From: Lewinellaceae bacterium
GTDB lineage: Bacteria > Bacteroidota > Bacteroidia > Chitinophagales > Saprospiraceae
Direction: 5' to 3'
Length of the DNA: 64,000 nt
NCBI GenBank assembly: GCA_020636405.1
Contig: JACJXW010000004.1
Coordinates: forward strand, 2,108,001 to 2,172,000
Position numbers and translations under genes: made by a program. The notes below the pieces were generated by a model. It saw only the letters and a program-made list of their open reading frames with translations, had not been told where the DNA came from and ran no database searches. Numbering within the stretch: the first letter of the stretch is position 1; each line of letters opens with the position of its first letter. This document shows, piece by piece, positions 32,703-40,952 of the stretch.

Positions 32703-33585
32703 GATGGTTTTTTTTACCAGGGTAAGATTTTCGAAGATAAGATGGATTGAACCCGAATTGCTTGTGGAATGCCCGGGTGAAATGGCTTTTGTCTACAAAA
32801 CCAACCTTAAAGCAAACTGCTCCTACATCCATTTCTCCTTTTTCCAGGTACTCTTTTGCTCTTTGCAGGCGGATGAAGCGGATGTAGCTGGAGGGAGGCA
32901 GGTGGATCAGCGGCTGGAGCCTCCGGTACAATTGGGTGCGGCTCAGGGCAAGGCTGCGGGCCAGGGCCCTCACATCGAAATCCTCCCGGCTTAGATTGGC
33001 AAGAATAATGGCGTTCACTTTTTTCAGGAATACTTGTTCTCGCTGGTTTTGCTCCCGGGCCACAGCTTCCTCCAGGCTTTTCATACTGGTGGTGTAAGCT
33101 TGCATGGACCGGCGGAGTTTTCGAAAAAACACCGGCACATCGCTTCCTTCTGCTCTTTGTTGGGCCGTCAGGGTATGCTCAGGAGCAGCATCGCCTTGAT
33201 CTAAGGGGAGGGTGACTTCAAACCGGGTGCTTTTACCGTCAGGGCTCCGTACGGCTACCGGCAGCTGCAGGCCGTCGGTGATCTCTTTTAGGGCGCCCAG
33301 GTTTACGCCGGTGTTGGTAATACTGATCAGCAACCGTTTTTCACTGCTATCCTCCGGCATCTCGGCCGACAGGCGGGCATCAAAGCCTGAGGGTGTGAAA
33401 GTGATCACCCGGCACAGGATCTGGCCTAAGCTTTTGATGATTTCTTCGGGGTAGAAAGAGCATTCTACTTCCTCGGCTTTGGTTTCATCAGTCAGCTCAA
33501 CAAAATTTGCCCGGGCGAAAGGCCTTATGGCTTCAACGAGGTGCCGAAGCAGTGGGATGATGTTCGTTTTGACAGGATACGCCAT
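32695..33585 (-). CDS. AraC family regulator with degenerate GHKL-like N-terminal domain
   Basis: 296 residues. The C-terminal 95 residues are a typical AraC/XylS double helix-turn-helix (VRALARSLALSRTQLYRRLQPL ... VCFKVGFVDKSHFTRAFHKQFGFNPSYLRKSY). The N-terminal 130 residues look like a histidine-kinase ATPase domain that has lost its key boxes: ISITNTGVNLGALKEI and a closing STRFEVTLPL are in the right order, but the Asn box and clear Gly lid are missing. A coiled stretch (about 165-195) links the two, as in hybrid two-component AraC regulators. It probably arose from the end of such a hybrid protein. Likely controls the overlapping downstream SnoaL-like genes. Confidence 0.85.
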   Translation of the reverse strand: MAYPVKTNIIPLLRHLVEAIRPFARANFVELTDETKAEEVECSFYPEEIIKSLGQILCRVITFTPSGFDARLSAEMPEDSSEKRLLISITNTGVNLGALKEITDGLQLPVAVRSPDGKSTRFEVTLPLDQGDAAPEHTLTAQQRAEGSDVPVFFRKLRRSMQAYTTSMKSLEEAVAREQNQREQVFLKKVNAIILANLSREDFDVRALARSLALSRTQLYRRLQPLIHLPPSSYIRFIRLQRAKEYLEKGEMDVGAVCFKVGFVDKSHFTRAFHKQFGFNPSYLRKSYPGKKNHHE

Positions 33586-33748
33586 GCCCCTGAGCCTTTT
33601 ATTTTTGTTCCAAATCTTAATTTAGTTTTTTGCCCCGGGGAGGGCAATGATATTCCTCAATAGGAAGTTGAGGGCTTCCAGTAAAGATCAGGGCTTCATC
33701 TTGTCAAAGTCCCTGGAGAATGACAAAGAGCTCAAACGGCCTCTGGTA

Positions 33749-34621
33749 CTAGTTAAAGTAAAGCGCTCTACATTCCTTCTCTCTGCCCCGCACCACCCGC
33801 AGCCCATCCAGCGGCCCGCCCTGTTGGGTAACCACGGTGGCCTGCCCTTCATCGCCGTTGCGGCCGTAGTAGATGACCACCCAGTCGGTGATGCGTTTCA
33901 GCTCGTGCGCGCGGGCGGTATTGGAGAACAGCACCGTAAATTCCCAGCCGTCCTGCTCGGTGTGCAGGATGGGCAGCCAGGTTTTGTTCTCCGGATTGAA
34001 CCGCCGGGGGGCAATGGTTTTCAAAGCGCCGGCCCCGGCTTTTTGCCGGTACGTTTTATCTATGGCGAGCAGCAGTCCCACGGCAGGCTTTTCCATCGGC
34101 TTTTTCGGTGGGGCTATCGCTACCTGGGCCCTGCGGAAGGCGTAGCCGCTCAGCAGGCCGGCCAGGCTCATCCTAACGGCTTCCACGCGCCCCGGCCCGA
34201 AGCCTTCCACTTGCTCCAGGCGGCCATCGTGGGCGGCCTGTTCGAGTTCTTCCAGGGTTTTGATATCCAGTTCCCGGACGATGCGCTCGGCCAGCTCTGG
34301 GCCAATACCGGGGATCTCGTCGAAGAGGTCCTCCGGCGCAACGGCGCCCTGAAGGGTTTCCAACATCCGGCAGCGGCCGGTAAAGACATACTCCATGATG
34401 AGGCGCGACAGGCTATCACCGATGCCGGGCAGAGCCTGCAGCGCTTCCAGTCCACCGCTTTCGGCGATCCCGGCAATTTCCTTTTTGCTTTCCAGGATCT
34501 GCCTGGCCCCGTTGCGGTAGGCGCGGATGCGGTGGGGGTTGGCCTTTTGGACTTCCAGCAGCTCGGCGATGTGCTCCAGTACGCCGGCGATCTCTTTATT
34601 GTGGACGGTTGAGGCTACCAT
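33749..34621 (-). CDS. helix-hairpin-helix DNA-binding protein, PolX N-terminal-like
   Basis: 290 residues. Residues 1-85 match the 8-kDa-type domain of family X DNA polymerases (NKEIAGVLEHIAELLEV, NPHRIRAYRNGARQI, LQALPGIGDSLSRLI), followed by two more helix-hairpin-helix motifs (DEIPGIGPELAERI and QVEGFGPGRVEAV). The polymerase palm and PHP domains of full PolX are absent. Instead, a C-terminal beta-rich region of about 110 residues (VGLLLAIDKTYRQK ... WVVIYYGRNGDEGQATVVTQQGG) follows, of a type I have seen only with such HHH heads. It probably binds gapped or nicked DNA; enzymatic activity is not evident. Monocistronic. Confidence 0.8.
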   Translation of the reverse strand: MVASTVHNKEIAGVLEHIAELLEVQKANPHRIRAYRNGARQILESKKEIAGIAESGGLEALQALPGIGDSLSRLIMEYVFTGRCRMLETLQGAVAPEDLFDEIPGIGPELAERIVRELDIKTLEELEQAAHDGRLEQVEGFGPGRVEAVRMSLAGLLSGYAFRRAQVAIAPPKKPMEKPAVGLLLAIDKTYRQKAGAGALKTIAPRRFNPENKTWLPILHTEQDGWEFTVLFSNTARAHELKRITDWVVIYYGRNGDEGQATVVTQQGGPLDGLRVVRGREKECRALYFN

Positions 34622-34781
34622 GGGGCAAATTATTTGTTTCCAATAAACGGATCAAGCACTATAAGTTAAACCAGATAAAGGATTGCAACAATGATTTTTG
34701 TCAACAATTTGTTTTAAGGCAGCCTCTGTACTCAAAAGAAAATCCACTAGGAGCCCATTAACTGCTTCTGTTGGGCCTTTG

Positions 34782-35393
34782 CTAAACCAATTTCCCCTCC
34801 TTCTCCAGTTCCCTTCGCACCCCCTCCTCAATGCTGCTCAGGGTGATCACCTTAGTCTTTTTCTCCAGGGCATTTAGAGAGGCGTAGCGGATGGCGTTCA
34901 TGATGGCGCCGCCGCTGAGTTCGAAGCGGCGGGCGATGGCTGGGAGGCCCACATCCGGCGCCAGTTTAGCTTTTGGGGAAAAGCCGTTTTGCCAGATGCG
35001 CAGGCGTTCTTCCACACTGGGTAAGGGAAAAAAAATGATGGATTCGAAGCGGCGGGAGAAGGCCTTGTCCAGGTTTTCCTTGAGGTTGGAGGCCAGGATG
35101 GCGATGCCGTCGAAGCTCTCGATGCGCTGCAGCAGGTAGGCTACCTCCTGGTTGGCGTAGCGGTCGTGGGAGTCTTTGGTTTCACTGCGCTTACCAAAGT
35201 AACGGAGTCGAAGATTTCGAATGAGTTGTCCGGCGGGTAGCCCGAGGAGCGCGTTGAGCCTTCGGTTGAGCTGAGAAACGCTCAGGTGCATCTTCCCGGC
35301 CAGATACTCGACGCAAAAATCTTTCCGGATAAGGCTGTGGAGCATACAGATCCTTAGATCCTTCAGGAAAACATCTTCCCGGGAGAGTAGGCC
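34782..35393 (-). pseudogene. chimeric remnant: AraC-type HTH fragment fused to AAA ATPase C-terminal fragment
   Basis: An open frame runs from the TAA at 35394-35396 to 34782, with an ATG at 35345. The first part (SREDVFLKDLRIC, FCVEYLAGKMHLSVSQLNRR, PAGQLIRNLRL) is one helix-turn-helix of an AraC regulator, cut where the second would begin. At about 35200 it changes abruptly to FGKRSETKDSHDRYANQEV and AILASNLKENLDKAFSRRF, which are the post-Walker B and sensor/arginine-finger parts of an AAA ATPase; Walker A and B are missing. A deletion between two genes probably joined them in frame. The resulting 187-residue protein should have no ATPase activity. Confidence 0.75.
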
Positions 35394-35609
35394 TTAAAGC
35401 TTTTGCCGAGGAATCAGTGTGTTGAATGCCACTACTCCTGTTGGAAAGTGATTGCTGGGGTTTTGCATGGCAAGTGGTGTTTTTCCAGGCCATCTCACAA
35501 AGGTAACCCGGGGGCTTAGAGTATTGAATTTAAGGTGCCTCTGAAAAAGGCCGGTTCCAATCCCGGTTTTCAGGATCGACTGGTTGGACAGTAAAAACTC
35601 CTGACTAAG

Positions 35610-35770
35610 TACTCTGTAAAATAAATATCTTCTGCTTATGAACGTATCTTTCCGCCCTACCCGTCGTCTCGTCCTCGCCGTGATAGCTAAGGCTATCAGG
35701 CTCCGGGCGTTCCTCGGTTAGAACGAAAATCCACCGTTCATAAACGAGAATTTACTTAATTTACAGAGTA
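35610..35770. mobile_element. MITE-like non-autonomous element, 161 bp
   Basis: Terminal inverted repeats TACTCTGTAAA (35610-35620) and TTTACAGAGTA (35760-35770) extend inward imperfectly for about 40 bp to TTATGAACG / CGTTCATAA. Five-base direct repeats CTAAG flank the element on both sides (35605-35609 and 35771-35775), as expected of a target duplication. The inside is non-coding and has a nested hairpin (TGATAGC-TAAG-GCTATCA). It lies in the 508-bp gap between the AraC/AAA remnant and the FISUMP gene; the rest of that gap (35394-35604) shows nothing recognisable. Confidence 0.75.
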
Positions 35771-35856
35771 CTAAGGTAGGAAACAAGGGGGGGAATGCTT
35801 TGGATAAATCTTGCAATTATCTGGACGGATATTGCGTATTGAGCATTTCCCTGTTA

Positions 35857-35893
35857 CTTTTTCATTGGGCGTTAGGCCAGCCCAATGAAAAAG
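35857..35893 (-). terminator. bidirectional-type terminator hairpin
   Basis: A perfect 14-bp stem (CTTTTTCATTGGGC at 35857-35870 with 35880-35893) and a 9-nt loop lie 15 bases after the stop of the FISUMP gene at 35908. The stem ends in five T on either strand. Confidence 0.75.
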
Positions 35894-35907
35894 CAACGGG
35901 AAAAACA

Positions 35908-37182
35908 TTATGGCATGCCCACACACGGCATAAAGCGCAGGCTGCTTTTCTTGTAATCTTTACTTTCCTTCACACAGCGGCAGTTGAGCCCCATGGTTTT
36001 ATCCGTAGTGAGAATGGTTTCGATGGAGCGGGTGCTCTTTTTGAAAAGGAAGGATCCAGCCCGGGGGCCGTACTGCACATCCTCGTTGAAGCACCAGAAG
36101 CCGGCGGTTAGCCCTTGATCGGCAACGGCCATGCCGGGGGCCCACTGGAAGCCGGTGAATTCCAGGTTGAACTCACAGTTGCGGGCGTCGTCGCTGGTGA
36201 GGTAGGTGTAGGCCTTGTCGGGGTTGCTGTAGTACTCGCGGATGAGGTGTTCTACTTCCTGGGTGCAGGGCAGGCGCCAACCGGTGGGGCAAGTCGTTCT
36301 GGCCGTCACCCAGTTGACGAAGCCGCCTTTGTTCATGTTCTCGGTGGTCCACCAGAGCGGGCCCAGTTGGATGGCGTTGAATTTCTGGCTGCCTACGGTG
36401 AAAGACTGGCAGGTACGGCTGGAGGCAGGCTTGGCCTTTTTCTTGGCCGGGGCCGTTGTCGCTGTTCCCCCGCCGGAAGGCTTGGCCTCAACTTTCTTAC
36501 GGCTGCCTTCCTTGTCCATAGTGGCGGGTATGCCTTTTTCCAAAGCCTGTTGGAATTCTTCATAACACTTGCCCTCGGGGCCGTATTTATCGATATAGCG
36601 CAGGTAGGCTTCCTGGCGGTCGACGGCCTGGCGCGCCATCTCGCAGTCATAGGTGTCGAGGAAGGCATGACATTCCTCGTAGCAACTGCCTGCCTGGCCG
36701 AACTCATCTTTATAGGCCTGGCAATCGGCTGCTTTATTTTCGGACTGCCGGGCAAGGTTTGCACAAACCACGGAATCCAGCAGCCGGAAGATCTCTTGGT
36801 AATGGGCAGAACGTGCATTGTCTTCATACTTGTCGACGTAGGCCCTCAGCAGTTCATAAGTGCGCGTTTGCCGGGCGTTTTCGTAGTCGACCACCTCGGT
36901 ACAGGTTCCGTAGCAGGAAGCATTGACAAAGCTACCCTTCGAAAGGTATTGCCGACAGGCCTCCAGGCGGGCGTCGCCTTCCTTACTGCTCACCAGGGAG
37001 CATCTGACCGTGTTGGCCAGCCAGTGGCGGGTAGGGGGGATGATGAAGAAGAGCAGCAACAGGCCGATCGGGATCAGCCAGGCTAAATTATTCCGGACAA
37101 ATTCGCCCGGGGAACCTTTTTCGGAATCCCGGATGGGAGTGCCCTGTCCTTGAGGAGTGGGCCCTTGGTCTTGCTCTGACAT
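35908..37182 (-). CDS. single-pass membrane protein with C-terminal FISUMP domain
   Basis: 424 residues. A Pro/Gln-rich N-terminus, then one transmembrane helix (about 33-50, LAWLIPIGLLLLFFIIPP), a Cys-containing helical region with TPR-like repeats (about 60-215, with Cys pairs such as SCYGTC and SCYEEC), a basic Pro/Ala linker (about 225-255) and a C-terminal domain with WWTTENMNKGG, CPTGWRLPCTQEVEHLI and GLNCRCVKE, the hallmark of the Fibrobacter succinogenes major paralogous (FISUMP, C-type-lectin-like) domain. Likely anchored in the inner membrane with the domain in the periplasm. Function unknown. Single gene with its own terminator. Confidence 0.8.
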   Translation of the reverse strand: MSEQDQGPTPQGQGTPIRDSEKGSPGEFVRNNLAWLIPIGLLLLFFIIPPTRHWLANTVRCSLVSSKEGDARLEACRQYLSKGSFVNASCYGTCTEVVDYENARQTRTYELLRAYVDKYEDNARSAHYQEIFRLLDSVVCANLARQSENKAADCQAYKDEFGQAGSCYEECHAFLDTYDCEMARQAVDRQEAYLRYIDKYGPEGKCYEEFQQALEKGIPATMDKEGSRKKVEAKPSGGGTATTAPAKKKAKPASSRTCQSFTVGSQKFNAIQLGPLWWTTENMNKGGFVNWVTARTTCPTGWRLPCTQEVEHLIREYYSNPDKAYTYLTSDDARNCEFNLEFTGFQWAPGMAVADQGLTAGFWCFNEDVQYGPRAGSFLFKKSTRSIETILTTDKTMGLNCRCVKESKDYKKSSLRFMPCVGMP

Positions 37183-37367
37183 TATGGGTCGGTTTGTTTA
37201 AAGTTGTGGTCAGCCGGGCTTACCGGCTTTGTCAGAGCCCAATTTACGAGAAATGTTGGAAAAGGCCAAGGTATTTTGGGAAACGGTGGTTTCATGGTTC
37301 TAAGGCGCCAGGAGAATCCCGAAACCATAAAACCACAAAACCCAATACCGTAAAACCGAGTTATCGT

Positions 37368-37727
37368 CTACCCAACCGGATAGAAAAACTGTTCGCGGAC
37401 GATCTTCCCGCCTTTGACTTCGTAGACGCAGACTTCGGTCATTTCTTCCCGCTTTCCGGTGGGTTTGTCGGTGGCGTCCATGTACATGGTAACGGCAAAG
37501 TGGGCGCCGCCTACAAGCGGATCGGACACTTTCATATCGTGTACTTCCATGGTGTTCGCGAAATACTCGCTTTTACCTTTGACGGCTTCCAGCCCCTTGA
37601 CTTCACGCGGCTCGCCGGCAGCTTCGACACTTTGGACGTCCGGTGCGTAAAGTTCTTCGATGGCTTTCATGTTTTGGCCCTGGCGGCAGAGTTCAACCAG
37701 TCGGTTGGCGATTTCCTGTGTGGTCAT
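37368..37727 (-). CDS. NTF2-like/SnoaL-like domain protein
   Basis: 119 residues. MTTQEIANRLVELCRQGQNMKAIEELYAPD has the helix pair and the LYAPD turn characteristic of SnoaL-like small proteins; MEVHDMKVSDPLVGG and the last strand GGKIVREQFFYPVG complete the cone fold. No signal peptide. Not closely similar to the two SnoaL-like proteins at 31.8-32.7 kb. Activity unknown. Confidence 0.8.
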   Translation of the reverse strand: MTTQEIANRLVELCRQGQNMKAIEELYAPDVQSVEAAGEPREVKGLEAVKGKSEYFANTMEVHDMKVSDPLVGGAHFAVTMYMDATDKPTGKREEMTEVCVYEVKGGKIVREQFFYPVG

Positions 37728-37848
37728 GAATAGTGATTTAAAGGGTTAAATGTAGTAAATTGAACAGCTGCAAGATAAACAGTGTGTATATTGTTTGAAA
37801 TTAAATGTTTGATATTTTTTGTTTTAAATGTCCGGAAAAATACATAGC

Positions 37849-38337
37849 ATGAAAACGGCATTCCATTTCACTACCTTGTTGCCGATCGTTTGTTTCCTGC
37901 TGGCTGGCAGCTGTGCGCGTCCGGCGCCGGCAGGGGAGGAGGGGGGCGCCCCCGGCCTGGAAGGGTTGCACCAGGCCCTTGATGATTTCGACCGGGCTTA
38001 TGCTCGGGCAGACGTGGCGGCGCTGGGCCAGATGCTCACCGAGGGATACCTGCACACCAATGGCGCCAACCCGCCGCTGGACAAGGACAAATGGCTCCAG
38101 TATGTGGCTTCCCGGCGCAAGGCCATCGAAGGCGGCAGCCTGGTCATCGACCATTATGCGCTCCTTGGCCTCAAGACGCGGCTCTACGGCTCATCTGCAG
38201 CTGTGAGCGCCCGGGCGCGCATCAACGGGCTCGATGAAAACGGCCCATTCGAGCACGAATACCAGGTGACCCAGCTGTGGGTGTTCGAGCAGGGCGCCTG
38301 GAAACGGGCGGCCTTTCACGATGGCCAGGTGAAATGA
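37849..38337 (+). CDS. DUF4440/NTF2-like lipoprotein
   Basis: 162 residues from the ATG at 37849 (an ATG 21 bases upstream is also in frame). The N-terminal signal peptide ends LLAGSC, a lipobox. The mature protein has the NTF2-like pattern of DUF4440: LHQALDDFDRAYARADVAALGQMLTEGYLHTNG, then DHYALLGLKTRLYGSSAAVSARARI and QLWVFEQGAWKRAAFHDGQV. Envelope-attached; ligand or activity unknown. Single gene, convergent with the DJ-1 gene. Confidence 0.82.
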   Translation: MKTAFHFTTLLPIVCFLLAGSCARPAPAGEEGGAPGLEGLHQALDDFDRAYARADVAALGQMLTEGYLHTNGANPPLDKDKWLQYVASRRKAIEGGSLVIDHYALLGLKTRLYGSSAAVSARARINGLDENGPFEHEYQVTQLWVFEQGAWKRAAFHDGQVK

Positions 38338-38369
38338 CAAGAGCCGGTTCTATGTAATTGGCATTGCCC

Positions 38370-39134
38370 TTACTTGCCCAACTGCTCCACCACCAGTTCC
38401 GCTGCTGCTGCGCCGGAGTTCTGCTGCTGGCCGGTGATCAGGTTGCCGTCCTGGATAGCGTAGGAGGAGAAGGGAGCTGCAACCTTAAAGGTAGTGCCGG
38501 CGATCTTCTTCGCTTCCTCTTCGATGCGGTAGGGTTGTATTTTCATGCCAACGGCCTGGTCTGCATATTCTTCTTCGGCGTCGGCAAAGCCGGTCCAGGC
38601 CTTGCCTTTCACGAGCAGCTCTCCGTCGGAGCCTTTGGCTTCCAGCAGCAGGGTAGTGGAATGGCAGACCGCTGCGCTGGGCTTGCCGGCCTCGTAGAAA
38701 GCGGCAAAGAGTTTTTCCAGTTCCTTGTTGCCACGGTAGGTGTACATGGGGCCCTGTCCGCCGACCAGGAAGATGGCGTCGTAGTCGTCCGGGTTGACGT
38801 CTGTCAGCTTCCGGGTGTTTTCCAGCATCTGGTTGAACCAGCCCTGTTGCATATAACCCAGCGAAATGACGTCGTGGGCCGAATACCCGCTGGGGTCGGT
38901 GGGGTTCGAATAACCGTCCATCTCCAATTTGCCGCCTTCAGTGGATACCAATTCCACCTCATAACCCGCCTCCTGGAAGACCCGCAAAGGGTGGGTCAGC
39001 TCGGCGGCCCAGAAGCCGATCGGCCAGCCGGTTTGTTTGGAAACGGCAGGGCTGCTGGCTACCATTAAGATCTTGCCTTTGAAGGGGGCTCCATGCGGGT
39101 GTACATAGCTTTGAACTTCTTTTATCGCGCTCAT
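38370..39134 (-). CDS. DJ-1/PfpI family protein (Hsp31/glyoxalase III-like)
   Basis: 254 residues. Type 1 glutamine amidotransferase-like fold: GFWAAELTHPLRVF with the conserved Glu (residue 45), YDAIFLVGGQGPMYTY and the nucleophile elbow AAVCHST with Cys157 and His158, as in Hsp31-type glyoxalase III and deglycase-like proteins. Such enzymes detoxify methylglyoxal or reactive electrophiles in the cytosol. It is divergent from an HxlR regulator, a frequent pairing for electrophile-stress genes, with overlapping promoter/operator elements between them. Confidence 0.9.
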   Translation of the reverse strand: MSAIKEVQSYVHPHGAPFKGKILMVASSPAVSKQTGWPIGFWAAELTHPLRVFQEAGYEVELVSTEGGKLEMDGYSNPTDPSGYSAHDVISLGYMQQGWFNQMLENTRKLTDVNPDDYDAIFLVGGQGPMYTYRGNKELEKLFAAFYEAGKPSAAVCHSTTLLLEAKGSDGELLVKGKAWTGFADAEEEYADQAVGMKIQPYRIEEEAKKIAGTTFKVAAPFSSYAIQDGNLITGQQQNSGAAAAELVVEQLGK

Positions 39135-39180
39135 TTTTTGTGATTTGTGGTATTGAAATTTTTATGGCTGAAAACCTGGA

Positions 39181-39230
39181 CAAAAATAAGCGCTATACCT
39201 ACCTTTGTCTATATACTGACCAACAAGTAT
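39181..39230. promoter_or_regulatory. divergent promoters and candidate HxlR operator
   Basis: TACCTTTG (39200-39207) fits a plus-strand -7 box for the HxlR gene and, on the minus strand, TATTTTTG (39181-39188) fits a -7 box for the DJ-1 gene. The inverted repeat ATACT-N8-AGTAT (39213-39230) lies where the HxlR transcript would begin and just upstream of the DJ-1 promoter; its TACT/AGTA arms resemble the operators of DUF24/HxlR regulators such as YodB. Positions are seen; the binding is inferred. Confidence 0.5.
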
Positions 39231-39276
39231 GGTACTAACTTTCTGGAAAGCATGCTGATAATCAAATTGATACAAA

Positions 39277-39633
39277 ATGCCTGATTTCATTTACAACGGG
39301 AAAGTATATTACAATCCGGTAGAGTTCGCTATGGACCGTGTGGGCGGCACCTGGAAGATGCCCATCCTCTGGCGCCTGAAGGACAAGGTGTACCGCTACA
39401 GCGAACTGAAGCGGTCCATCAAGCACATTTCCGACAAGATGCTCACCACCCAACTGCGGGAACTGGAGCAGGACGGCTTCGTGCACCGGGAGGTCTATCC
39501 GGTCGTTCCGCCTAAAACCGAATACAGCATTACGGAGAAGGGCAAAATGGCGATCCCCATCGTAGAGGCGCTGCGCAATTTCGGGATTGAACTGATGGGG
39601 CTGGAGGGGGTGGATGTGGAGCATTATAAGTGA
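39277..39633 (+). CDS. HxlR family winged-helix transcriptional regulator
   Basis: 118 residues. The MDRVGGTWKMPILWRLKDKVYRYSELKR stretch, SIKHISDKMLTTQLRELEQDGFVHREVYP and PPKTEYSITEKGK are the family's DNA-binding winged helix in full. The usual N-terminal redox Cys of many HxlR sensors (before the VGG) is not present, so sensing by thiol oxidation at that position is unlikely. Divergent from and probably controlling the DJ-1/PfpI gene. Confidence 0.9.
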   Translation: MPDFIYNGKVYYNPVEFAMDRVGGTWKMPILWRLKDKVYRYSELKRSIKHISDKMLTTQLRELEQDGFVHREVYPVVPPKTEYSITEKGKMAIPIVEALRNFGIELMGLEGVDVEHYK

Positions 39634-39719
39634 AAGCGCTAGCGCTCCCTTCCCATCAGTGCCAAATATCATTGCTTTCTTCTCTCCCCAACCCGACCTT
39701 GTATATTAGTTTAAACTGT

Positions 39720-40571
39720 ATGCTTCCACCCATGATCCAGCAAATAAGCATTTTACCGGCCCGGCCCTTGCGGCCGTACATAGAGGAGTATCATTGGATA
39801 GGAAACCCAACTGTTCTGGAAGATTGGATTGAAGAAGACAACTTGCCTATGCCGGTTTCCGGGCTTTGCTTTCAGTTCGGAGGAGGCCAGCCCATTATGA
39901 TTTCACACGGAGAGGTCGAAAAGGAAAAATTACCCCCAGGCTATGTGCTACCGCCGAGCACGAAGCGCTTCACCGTGCATTTCCGGGGAGGCGTTCAAAT
40001 GTTGGCCGTGATCTTTCGGCCGGCCGCCTTTTTTGAGTTCTTCGGCTGGCCCTTATACGAGTTTTCGGATCAGACGGTACCTCTATCGGATACTGAAGGG
40101 CGTGTGGAGTTCCAGTCTTTGCAGGAGCACCTACAAGAAAAGAAGGCTCCTGCACAACAGGCTTTAGTGCTGGATACCTATTTCCTTCAGAAAATCAAAA
40201 ATAAAAAAGAGAGTAATCCTGCCATTCTCCACGCGTTGGCAGAGATCAACAAGAATAGGGGAATAGCTCGCCCCCGGCATTTGCTGGCAAAGAGCGGTGT
40301 AGGCTCCCGGCAGTTGCGCCGCCTGTTCAACGACCATCTGGGGATGCCACCGCGCGACTTCCTGCGTATTTACCGTTTTTTCTCGGCCTATTGGGCTATT
40401 CTGTCCGGTAGATTCGAGAACCTTACCCAACTGGCTTTGGATAACGGATACTACGACCAGGCTCACTTTATCCACGAATTTCAGGAGTTCACTGGCATGT
40501 CTCCCCATCAATTCATTAAAAAGCAGTTTTTGATCCTGGATAAGGTTGCCTGGAAGAATGAGGATAACTAA
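39720..40571 (+). CDS. AraC family transcriptional regulator
   Basis: 283 residues from the ATG at 39720 (one at 39732 is also possible; frames further upstream overlap the HxlR gene end and are unlikely). The N-terminal part (about 10-150) resembles the sensory domain of DUF6597-type AraC regulators: PARPLRPYIEEYHWIG, then KRFTVHFRGGVQMLAVIFRPAAFFEFFG. The C-terminal part holds the two helix-turn-helix motifs (LLAKSGVGSRQLRRLFNDHLG and LTQLALDNGYYDQAHFIHEF) and GMSPHQFIK. Target genes are unknown. It is immediately downstream of the HxlR gene with a gap of 86 bp. Confidence 0.87.
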   Translation: MLPPMIQQISILPARPLRPYIEEYHWIGNPTVLEDWIEEDNLPMPVSGLCFQFGGGQPIMISHGEVEKEKLPPGYVLPPSTKRFTVHFRGGVQMLAVIFRPAAFFEFFGWPLYEFSDQTVPLSDTEGRVEFQSLQEHLQEKKAPAQQALVLDTYFLQKIKNKKESNPAILHALAEINKNRGIARPRHLLAKSGVGSRQLRRLFNDHLGMPPRDFLRIYRFFSAYWAILSGRFENLTQLALDNGYYDQAHFIHEFQEFTGMSPHQFIKKQFLILDKVAWKNEDN

Positions 40572-40931
40572 AATGTCCGAATTGTACAATCCAAAAAAAA
40601 AGAATGGTACTATTTTGGGGATTAACCTGTATAATCTCCCAAGAAGCTGGATAATATTCGAGTCTCCCAAATGAAATTTTCTGGATTTGCCCCTGATTTA
40701 TTTTCAGGTGTGGCGTGCAGGAAGGGCGATTTTTTCCTCAGGCAAAATATTCCGGTGTCCAATTTCAATTTTCCTCTTGTGGTAGTGTGCTTTTCCTACC
40801 TTTTGCTTAAGTTTCGAGTAAATATTATGATGTCAGATCTGTAGTCCTTTCCGCTTACCTGAACATCCAATCCGGCCATAACCATGCCTGGCCAACGTCA
40901 AGGGCATTGTCGTTGAGGCCAGGCCTATTCT
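40572..40931. other. intergenic region with a hairpin
   Basis: No credible coding sequence. At 40886-40924 a stem (GCCTGGCC plus AACG against CGTT plus GGCCAGGC, with a two-base bulge) forms a hairpin about 30 bases before the next gene's ATG; it could be a leader structure. The remainder is AT-rich and unremarkable. Confidence 0.45.
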
Positions 40932-40952
40932 TTGGGGAGAAAATATATTGTT

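Noticed and set aside
35908..37182. FISUMP protein as a second DGR target
   Set aside because: Its C-terminal region continues with a different ending (YKKSSLRFMPCVGMP), has no row of variable NNY codons between fixed anchors, and no Avd-like gene follows.
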